From positions 71,032,756 to 71,096,755 of the forward strand of contig CM060731.1 of assembly GCA_030704615.1 (NCBI GenBank): 64,000 bases of DNA, given 5' to 3'. This DNA is from Takakia lepidozioides. Its lineage: Eukaryota; Streptophyta; Takakiopsida; Takakiales; Takakiaceae. The notes below the pieces were generated by a model that saw only the letters and a list, made by a program, of their open reading frames with translations, made no database searches and was not told where the DNA came from. The position numbers and the translations under genes were made by a program. Shown piece after piece: positions 55,730 to 64,000 of the stretch. The stretch's first letter is position 1; the number at the start of each line of letters is the position of its first letter.

Positions 55730-57085
55730 GCTTGGATGGCCTGGCAGAAAGCCAACAAGGCCATATCTGAGTGGAAAGATGAGCTTAAGGCCCTTTGATA
55801 TCAGCTGCCCCTGCCCCCTCCTATTCCAGCAGTGCAAGCCACATTTGCACAAGTCAAATCAGGTGAATTTCATGCTGTTGTACAAAAGCTGGAATCTGAA
55901 GCTATTGAAGATGCCGGTGATAACCGACCTGTCTTATTACTCGAAACACTAGCTTTGGAGGACTGGGTTGCTCTTGGCATTATGGTAAACAAGAATGGGA
56001 TGTGGCTGGAAAAACTCCAGAAATACCACTCTAGGTTACTGGCAGTATTGGAGGATGATGCTACTGAGATTGCTGCTTGGGAAAAGAAAGGCTCCTCAAT
56101 TGAGGATGCCCTTCGGATGGCTAACAATGAAGATGCCTTACCTGTGTCCACCCAGAAGTCCTCGACCACTGTTGAAAAGGAATTTGTACCCACAGTGATC
56201 AATCACCCAATTTTGGGTTTTATGGACGTACCGGATGAAGAGAAGGAAACTGTAAAAGACTTTTTTGATCAGGTCGTGCTTTCTCAAGTGGAACAGGATC
56301 GGGTTGCAGGGGCTACACCAGGTAACCAGCAATTCATCCCCTAGTTACCCCCTAGGGCAGTTGAGCTTGAGGTTGCCAATAATGACCATATGATGTGGCA
56401 TCCATTGGCCAACATCAATCTGTTGGCCCCTATTTCGGTTGATATGTGGGTCAAATGGGGCAACATAACACCGAACGAACGAAACCAATGTGCACAAGAT
56501 GCCAAAGACAGCTTCCAAAGGTTCAAAAAAGACCCAATTGCCCTTGCATGGCCTGTACGGACCTTTTACTATAAACTTTGTGACCAAGGTGAGAACTGGA
56601 CCTTGCGAACCAAGAATGACTTACCTACTGGTCCAGCCAGATCTAAGAATCACAAAAGTCAGCTGTTTAACTGGCATAGGCCTTACATTCGATGTAATTG
56701 TGGGTCTGGAAATGCATCATCTCGTTGTGTTGGAAGTTTTTCTTGGTTTGACCATTTGGTATGGTACATGTTGAATAACCTGACGGTTTTCTTCCCTGAT
56801 GATACATACCCTTCTATTCAAACCAAGTATTACAATTTTCTGGTATGGATCATGAAGGCCGCCAGATCCGCCGTTCTGGCACAAATCACTTTCCAGATGA
56901 TACGGGAATTCATCATGGAGGCAGCCTGTGAATTTGCAGCTGACCCCAATGCTAAGTTACTTGTCAGATTGGGCGATTCCAAGATAGCAAGATACATTGA
57001 AAGGATGCTGAAACCTGGTACTTTCTCAGACAGCCAGCCCTCTCCCTCTCCCTCTCTCTCCCACTCTCTCCATCTCTCTTATTAA
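55730..57085 (+). pseudogene. Unrecognised ~450-codon protein with two in-frame stops
   Basis: One frame runs from before 55740 (MAWQKANKAISEWKDEL) through a TGA at about 55797 and a TAG at about 56342 to TAA at 57083. Features: helical acidic segments (EFHAVVQKLESEAIED, DDATEIAAWEKKG), WVKWGNITPNERNQCAQD, a Cys pair in YIRCNCGSGNASSRC at about 56689-56733, and a helical C-terminus ending in a serine/proline low-complexity tail. I do not recognise the family. Its place between inverted repeats suggests it belongs to the mobile element, perhaps an accessory or structural protein. Confidence 0.45.
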
Positions 57086-57139
57086 CTTTTTCTACCCCCT
57101 CTTTCCCTCTGTGTTTTTTTTTTTTTTTTTGGTGAGCAG

Positions 57140-57142
<3 letters not shown>

Positions 57143-57228
<86 letters not shown>
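57143..57228. repeat. (GA)n microsatellite
   Basis: About 85 bases of GA repeat following a poly-T run, directly before the right inverted repeat. Confidence 0.97.
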
Positions 57229-57230
<2 letters not shown>

Positions 57231-57375
57231 AGATATTCATGTCATGACAAGACATGGACAAGACCCTACTAGGGTCATTGTCAATTAAAGACATAAGCAG
57301 CCCATAAACAGGGCACCATCTAACATTTCCAGTCTTGTCATAACAGACCAAGTGACAACACCCATTCAATCAAGA
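57229..57375. repeat. Right member of inverted repeat pair
   Basis: Reverse complement relative of 55485-55630. Confidence 0.9.
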
Positions 57376-59964
57376 TAAAACAGGGTGGGAGGGCGGGGTT
57401 TATTCAAGTTCAAATTCATGTAAGTAGCCCAAGACATGCACCATGCAAGGCTCCTTGGGTAGGTAAGAACAGCCTGCCCTACTACAGATTCAAGGTATGT
57501 TCATACAAGCACCTTGAAGGACCAACCTGCAATTTACCAGATTTCAAACATGCAACTAAGTAATCTTCTTGGGCATGACAAAACATATTGCAGCTTCACT
57601 CTTTGTCATTTGTAAGTACCCCAAGGCATGCATCATGCAAGGCTCCTTGGGTAGGTAAGAACAGCCTGTCTATTCTTGTCCTGTTCTTGTCCTGTCCTAT
57701 TCTTTGTTGCCCCCTCTCTCCCTCTGTCTCCCTCCTCGGAATTGGCCGGTTGCATCAGTGTTCTTTTCATGTTTATCTGTACTAGATGGACTCTAAACAG
57801 TGTTTTCACCCGTCTTATAAAGGTTTTCTATCCATACCGGAAGAATTACCTGGGTGGACACTAAAATACCTCTAAAAAGGGCCTATAATTTTACATTCCT
57901 CTTTTATTGACTTTCATCTATACCAGATGAGTCACCAGAGAATGAGGAATTAGCTCCGTAGGGGTTGTGACACTGGCATCCTATCTATCATTTTTCCATC
58001 CATGCCGGATAAAAAATACCAGGATTTGAATTCGTTTCATTCCTCCTTTATGCCTTTTTTTCCGTACTGGATGAGGCTTTATCTTAGGGGATGATGAATT
58101 ACCTGTTAGGATGAGAAACCGCTGCCTTGGATGATGTGTACTGCTTTTTCATCCTGCTGATGGACCTCCTCCAAATAAATGAACCTATTTATTTTTTTTC
58201 ATCTGAACCGGATGAAAAAATAAGCTTATGATGGCCTGGAGAATTGCTTGATTACCCTTAAGTAATTATTGCTAATTAAGGAGTGAAACCCTAGCCCCTA
58301 CCCTATAATCTACTGTTTCAACCTAGCTAACGGATGACATCCGTCGGGTTTTCGAGATAAAGGGTGTTGATTATTCATCCTCCACGGATGAAAAATCGGG
58401 CTTTGTCCTCGTAGATTCAGAGCGGATGAGTCGTAGTGCCGGCCCAGGGTGTCTCTCCCGCCGTCAGCTGCACTCCTCGTGCTTCTGAGCTCGCGGGCTG
58501 AGAGTTATGGCGTCTGAGCTCTGCTGCTACCCTGTCTACTGCTTCATGCCCATGCCGGACAAGCTCCTGGGGATGCGCAATGGCGGCGTCTTGTCTCTTC
58601 TCACAGGCAGGAGACCCCACTGTGATGGCATCGTCTCTTTCCCTCCTCTGGCTTTTATGTTTCGCAGCGGCGCTTGTATGGGGAAGTATATCTCTCTCTC
58701 TCCCTTCTTAAACCTAGCATTTGTATGCTTCGCTTCTCCTTAGCTGTACTGGAGGTGGCTTGCTGGTGGCGATGGCGTAGAGTTACCTTCCCCAATCACT
58801 CAAGTTGCTTTTGGTGATTAGGGTTCCTTTTACTTCATGTCTTTCTCTCTTGTTTTTGAGGTTCTTAGTTGACATCGATGACAAGTGTAGGGGTCTGTGA
58901 TTCATTTGGGGTTCCACAATCCTCACTAACCCATTGGTTTCTGTGGGGGCTTGTGATAGGACCAGGTGAGGATCCCTACTTGCTTTGAATTCTCTTGAGC
59001 TTGCAGATAAGGATGTGTGCAAAAGGAACAGACTGCTGCTGCCTGCAGCCCCAATTTCGGCCTGGCAGCCTTGTCTCATGCAGCACAACATGTGAATCCT
59101 ACCCTGTCTTGAATCTTTGACAGCTTTGCCGGGTGAAAGCATGCTAATGTGTACCACTAACACTCCTGAAAAGGACTAAATTTTGACTGCTGGCGCGTTA
59201 TACCGCGGCGCGTGGACATGACATGTTGCGATGAAAACGTGATAAAATTTACAGATGATAGTGGGCACCTCGACCCCATCCATTGGATGCTCGTACACCC
59301 TCTTGTACACCTCCAATTTTGCTCGTACACCGCTAATTTTGAGTTTACGATACTAACTCGACTTCCGTTTGCCACCATTTGTTTCCCTTATCGCATCCAA
59401 GCCGGGTTTCGTGTGTTTGATGCCTACTTCAGTGCTGCAGATGCTCGTATAATTTTTAGGAGTTTATTTGATATATTTTTAATTTTAAAATAATTTGTAA
59501 TGAATGATACACTATTTGTAAGAACTCATTTTGGCCTCAAATTCAAAATTGGAGGACCTTGTAGCCATTTCAAGGACATGGCCTTCTTCCTTTTCAGTAG
59601 CTAAACACTTTTGGTGAAAAAACTATGTTCAAATTTTGAGGTTGAGTAGTACCAAAGTTTGGTGCCCCTAAGTTATGCATACCGCGTAGTAGAAAATTCC
59701 TATGATAATGGGTATTTCTGTTTTGCAGGTCTACTGTTCATTTTGCATTCTTCCATACCTTACATAAGCACATAAAAATCCCTGATAGGACCTTCACATG
59801 TTATGGGTGTGAAAATCACAAAACAATTTATATGGGCATGACAAGAACTTCAAGGGCTTTCCAATGATATAATGTTTCTGTTGTTTCATACTGAACTTGA
59901 TATCCTAAATTTGGATCGATTGCCCCATATGTGCTGGAAAACAGTTTGTGACATCCTTTTTGGG
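57376..59964. repeat. Duplicated CTCCTTGGGTAGGTAAG block and degenerate TCATC..GGATGA palindromes
   Basis: GCAAGGCTCCTTGGGTAGGT with flanks occurs at 57420-57477 and 57611-57668. From about 57826 to 58400 several loose inverted repeats of the form TTTTCATC-NNNN-GGATGAAAA occur (near 57826, 57915, 57990, 58060, 58199, 58376). No gene is supportable in this 2.6 kb; 59170-59960 shows nothing. Confidence 0.45.
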
Positions 59965-60276
59965 TCATATTAGTGTGCTTTGACCCTGCCTGTGGATTTT
60001 TAGGGTTCCTGCATCATCGCCCAGCTCGTCCTCGGTCTGGGCTTCGGCGTCTGCTGCGGCCGTCGTCTGTGTTCCCTTATCCTCTCCCTCTTCCCGATCT
60101 TCTCCTCTACTAAATGCCTCTACCATTCTTTCGAACTCTCGACCTAACCTCTTCCCCTTCATCCTCTCTTGAGTTTTTCTACGCTGTCTCTTAGTTGTGA
60201 AATTCAAAGACTGCCTCCTTCTTCGACGCTTGAACGCACTCCTGTCTGTGCTAAAGCCCTCCAGCTTGCTCGCCAC
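59965..60276 (-). pseudogene. Copy G, possible N-terminal exon of the same family
   Basis: The minus strand encodes KRRRRRQSLNFTTKRQRRK, TQERMKGKR and an acidic linker (DELGDDAG). This parallels copy F's N-terminus (KRTRRKCLYYTSARQRLKA, RERMRKTRR) residue by residue in spacing. The frame has no ATG at its start. It lies upstream of, and on the same strand as, copy E and could be E's displaced first exon. Assignment rests on one basic motif. Confidence 0.35.
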
Positions 60277-60299
60277 TCCGGACAGTTCGTCACTCTGAA

Positions 60300-61355
60300 A
60301 CGTCGATTCTTTGCAAAATGTGTACTTGAAGCGGCGATTGGAATTTTGGGATGAATGAAAAACTTTTGCCCGCGCCTACTTTACATTGTCAACTTAGGGC
60401 ACTGCTGGATTTTTTGTGTGCTCATCTTCATCTACCTTGCAGGCTAGCAGAGGAAATACCATGCGTCCACAGGTGACCAGCCGGGTATCGCAAAAATCGG
60501 CGCATGCAGAGCTTTGGATACCTTCCCGGAGACGTCTTCAAGGTAATGGTACTTTCCAACGGTATATACGCGCCGAAATTACAGTGGGCAAATTGACCAT
60601 TGTAGCTGGGCCAATAGGTGCTCTGCAGAGCCCATGACTGGCATTTCAAGTTGGAGGGAGTATTTTGGATAATTCTTCGGAGATCCAGATGCAGACCGAA
60701 TCATATCAACACTTGGTGTGTGTCTCGTTGTCCCAAATTTTCAATGGATCTTACTCTGGAGTCCAAGGAATACTTGTTGGATACAAGTGGCATTGCCCCA
60801 CATGATCCATATGGTTGAAAACATTTGAGCAATGCATATTCAGATCTTATCCAAAACATGAATACTTCATCCGCACCATGGCACCTCCCAAATATAGGTC
60901 ATCATACTCCAAGTTTTTTCTCTACCACTCCGCCCATTCCGCACCGGCCAGCAAGCACTTTGAATCCACAAACTACCCGTAGATTGCCCACGCGCACAGC
61001 ATAGCAATTGCCGTTCATCCACTTCTTATTAGTCAAAACTCATGTGGACTTCACACGAAAAATTATTAATGGCAACCCCCAGGAAGTTACTTTCTCCTTG
61101 GCTTTATTCCCAGTAACAAAAACAAACATAAAAAATTGTGTTAGCCAAATTTTTCCCAGCCTTTCCCCTACATTACGCATTTGTGCGGCCAGCCCATCCA
61201 TCAAATGCCCTTCAAAGGTGTTCGGAAGGTTCTGAAAGCAAGCACTCAGAAGGTCCTTCCCTAGAGTAAATACTATGGGTAAGGTAAAGTAAAGTAAAGT
61301 AAAGTTTATTTAACGTCCAATGAATTTACAGAGCCTAGCGCTCAACACATAGCCC
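60300..61355. other. No supportable gene
   Basis: Only short frames. A GTAAAGTAAAGTAAAG microrepeat lies at 61283-61305. Confidence 0.4.
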
Positions 61356-61359
61356 ATCA

Positions 61360-61445
61360 AGGGGCCACGGTTGAAGGATTGAACCCAGGATCACCCAGGT
61401 TATGCACAGGCAAGGCACAAATACCCAACTACTCGGCTACCTGCT
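61360..61445 (-). repeat. tRNA-derived SINE-like repeat
   Basis: On the minus strand GTAGCCGAGTAGTTGGG (A box) is followed ~40 bases later by CCTGGGTTCAATCC (B box). The spacing fits a tRNA-derived promoter. Confidence 0.55.
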
Positions 61446-61618
61446 CAAGTGGGTGGTCCAGGTAAAGATCAAGCATGTCAGAGAATCTACTGCTACAACA
61501 TCCTGTAAAGCACCCAGTTGAAACTTGAAACCCTTAAACAATCAACCCGACCATTTTCGCATACAAATCCTACCCACAAATCCCAACCCCAACAACAACC
61601 AGCTACCTACCCCCCCAA

Positions 61619-62026
61619 GGAGTCAGGACTTCCACTGTGCTCACATTTTCACAAGTCAACTCCCAATGATTTCCGTCCTGTTCAACCAGAAAGCAAAGGC
61701 AATATGTGTCCAGTTGAGTGGGAAACCCAGCACACACTAGAGAGGGAACATCAGCCAAGTTGGAGCGTGTACTAAGAGAGGGGGGGAAAGAGAATAGAAA
61801 GGGCAAGAACACAAGGGTGGGGAGTCAGGACTTCCATTGTGCTCAGTTTATCACAAGTCAACTTCCAAACTGGAATGATTTCCGTCCTGTTCAACCAAAA
61901 AGCAAAAGCAATGTGTCCAGTTGAGTGGGAAACCCATCACACACTAGGGAACATCATCCGAGTTGGAGTGTGTACTTAAGAGAGGGGGAAAGAGAATAGA
62001 AAGGGCAAGAACACAAGGGTGGGGAG
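61619..62026. repeat. Tandem duplication of ~203 bases
   Basis: 61619-61820 and 61821-62026 share GAGTCAGGACTTCCA, ATTTCCGTCCTGTTCAACCA, GTCCAGTTGAGTGGGAAACC and AAGAACACAAGGGTGGGGAG in order. No coding role is seen. Confidence 0.93.
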
Positions 62027-62339
62027 GAGCGGCGGCCACCGCGGTCAACAAAGCCGCGGTCAAAAGGCCGCCACCTTCTTTTGCGGCTGCGCGCGGTCGC
62101 ACGCTTTGCTGGCAATCAGCCTGCCCCGCCGGAGACTTTCCGTCTGCCCGAGACTGCGATGAATATTAGCAACAGTAAAAAAATAAATAAAGAAAGAAAA
62201 ATGGACGTGGGACGTGAGTGGCCAGATCTGCGCTATAAATGTCGTAGTCTGTCAGAGGTGGCAGATTACGCTTCGCTATCCGCCTCTTTGACTTTGACTA
62301 ATACTGATGTACAGTTGTACCAAGCTTGAAAAGAGTACA

Positions 62340-63010
62340 TACATGAGAATTCGCACCAAGGGAATGAATGAATGAGTCGTCGATGAATGAATGTCATTAC
62401 TAGTCGTTTGGGGATCTGAGTAAACCCGAGCATTTATTACGTTTGTCGGTCAGAATGTTCTAAATTCATATCTGAAGGGTCAACTTTAATTCCTCTATTT
62501 TGAAGATTCTGCAAATAAGATTTACTAAGTGGTAAAGTACTATCGTAATACCTTGGCAAGTTCAACAATCATCTACCGAATATTTATTTTATTTTGAGAA
62601 TTTCATTTCAACATATGGAATGTTCCCAAAGATGCTTTATTATCATTCACAAAGTTACTTCATTTCAAAAAATCAATTTTCAAAATTTTCAACAATCTTT
62701 GAAATATTAAAATTTGTGTCGAAGTTGCCAAGGTACTAAGATACTTATTGTTTTAAAAGGGAAAGTAACACAATGGGGCCCTTGAATTACACTAGAGGAG
62801 CAATTGATAACGTCAACATGACGCACCCAGCACAAGTCTGATGGGTCATACCTACCACTGGAAGGGATCATCCATCACACCACAGAACACTAGGTAGCAG
62901 GATTTGAGGCAAGAATTACTTGAGCTGTGTACTCTCATTCCAACTCAGCTGTTCATTGGTGTTCGGGCCAAATATGGGTGCCAAAAACAAAACTAGGGCT
63001 ATGCATTACT
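62340..63010. other. No supportable gene; AT-rich
   Basis: AT-rich sequence with no recognised repeat or frame. Confidence 0.4.
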
Positions 63011-63019
63011 CCGTAATAA

Positions 63020-63180
63020 GCGTAAATTATGTTGTCTCTTGACCATCTACTTGCTGCTTGAAGGTGGACAGTGGACACCCTTGTGACCCCGTTCTGTGGA
63101 TTAAACGCACAACCACTTCCAAGGTGGTATGTGCCCATTAACACGGCTGTAACTGGGTTGTCCATTGCTACCAATGACCG
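63020..63180 (-). repeat. Decayed relative of the SINE-like repeat at 41325
   Basis: It shares GAAGGTGGACA, CACAACCACTTCCRAGRTGG and GGTATGTG.CCATTA with 41360-41450. A and B boxes are both changed. Confidence 0.6.
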
Positions 63181-63684
63181 ACTTCAGTGACCAATGTCTA
63201 AGACTCAGCAAACAATTTATAATATCTTGTAATGACTCATATATATATATATATCCTATGGAACCCATTTCGGGTTTCATAGAACATGATATATTGACAT
63301 AAGTTTTGCGGATCTTCATATTTTTAGGTCGTTTCTTCAGCAATAAATGACATGACAACATGGCAGATGATCTCCAATTGGCAGCATGGCATTTGGAAAA
63401 AGTCTGCCATGTCCACAATTTCAAAACCCCAGTGGGTCAGAAATGGTCTTGCATGGAGGGAGGCCACGCATAGTTGACATCTACGTGGCCAACGCTGATT
63501 GGACAACACTTCAGGCCAATCCGGGTCAAATTTTACAATTTCTACCATTGGATGTGGGCATAATTTGGACCAAGGTCCTCGCCTGAGGGATTTTGAATTT
63601 GAGCAATATTTCATAGCATCTTGTGGAGGCCATATCCCAATTTCTAAATATTTGTAATGAAGGTAGTTTGAACCAGTGTTGGGC

Positions 63685-63925
63685 GGGTATATGAATTACC
63701 CTGATATACCCGCCGGGTATATCAGGGTATATTGATATATATATACCCTAGTGTGGCAAGTTTGGTACCCGGATGTATACCCTTATATCAGGGTATATTT
63801 TTATGATATACCCTTATCCTTATACTTACCCTCAATCAAGACCCTCAATATACCCTACTTTCCAGAAGGGTATATGTTAAAATGAAGGGTATATCTAATC
63901 AGGGTATATAAGGGCCTTTATGTGC
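63685..63925. repeat. TA-rich repeat end, second copy
   Basis: It matches 42705-42900 (GATATACCC, ACCCTTATATCAGGGTATAT, AATGAAGGGTATATCTAATC). If the first copy is the 5' end of a hAT element, another may continue past the window edge. Confidence 0.75.
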
Positions 63926-64000
63926 TAGGTCTTTTCTCTTTTTGGTTGTGTTGTTAGGGAGCCTTGAGCTATAAGAAAGCTCCAATCACAGCTAAAACAA

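Larger units (their letters stand above)
55441..57375 (+). mobile_element. CACTA-like transposon end with internal ORF (right end not found)
   Basis: CACTACAACAAAAAGCGG at 55441 is a typical CACTA/En-Spm terminus and starts exactly where copy E coding sequence ends; TAA precedes it (3-bp duplication size would fit). A ~145-base inverted repeat pair (55485-55630 and 57229-57375) brackets the ORF. I did not find a matching TTGTAGTG end, so the right border may be lost or lie elsewhere. The typical CACTA transposase is not seen. Confidence 0.5.

Noticed and set aside
58507-58743. Open frame with ATG and Cys-rich start (MASELCCYP)
   Set aside because: Short, no homology recognised, no supporting splice sites or neighbours.

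Overview
The window is nuclear DNA of a eukaryote, most likely a green-lineage (streptophyte) genome. It has GT-AG introns, chromodomain-type Ty3 retrotransposons primed by initiator-Met tRNA, hAT, CACTA-like and MULE-like transposon remains, tRNA-derived SINE-like repeats and short CCCTAAA runs. A charophyte alga such as Chara is my guess from this style; I cannot verify the species.

The dominant theme is one multi-exon gene family, present in at least six damaged or partial copies: A (+, 41-13663), F (-, 20533-16866), D (-, 23815-22311), B (+, 27880-31634), C (+, 46411-49871) and E (-, 55440-53305). There is a possible seventh N-terminal exon, G (-, 60276-59965). The family protein has a basic N-terminus, a ParB/sulfiredoxin-fold domain (signature DGNHRLLAW), helical middle exons, and a permuted beta-class amino-methyltransferase domain. 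The methyltransferase carries the motif IV position first (always DIPDG instead of DPPY) and motif I last (LDLTCGTGAS; GIEGD in copy C). Copies A and F also have a C-terminal SWIM zinc finger. ParB-methyltransferase fusions are known from phages and bacterial mobile elements; an intron-rich eukaryotic family of them is unexpected.

The second striking pattern is that each copy sits in, and carries inside its introns, its own family of palindromes. These have two arms around a 2-nt centre, usually CA, and the arms differ from copy to copy. Copy A has GGCGCC-centred sites, F has AGATTAAGG sites, B and D have ATGCGG-CA-CCGCAT sites, C has CAGTGTGCGT-CA sites and E has CCGGAATTGAG arms. Several lie in equivalent introns of different copies. 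Palindromes plus a ParB-like domain suggest a parS-like self-recognition system, possibly combined with methylation. This is inference.

Layout: 0-1.5 kb, N-terminus of A. 1.5-8.5 kb, Ty3 element 1 inserted in A. 8.5-14.2 kb, rest of A and its palindromes. 16.9-20.5 kb, F with a ~1.9 kb palindrome array. 20.9-21.7 kb, MULE-like piece. 21.7-22.3 kb, truncated lone LTR. 22.3-23.8 kb, D. 24.1-25.4 kb, a ~53-bp-period palindrome array. 25.8-27.8 kb, MULE-like pieces. 27.9-32.7 kb, B and its palindromes. 35.3-41.1 kb, Ty3 element 2. 42.7-43.7 kb, hAT remnant. 44.6-49.9 kb, C and its arrays. 53.3-55.4 kb, E, cut by a CACTA-like end. 55.4-57.4 kb, that insertion with an unrecognised ORF. 57.4-64 kb, mostly repeats. 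Nearly every coding region carries stops or single-base frameshifts, so most copies are probably relics; the methyltransferase and SWIM half of A (11011-13663) is the longest intact stretch.
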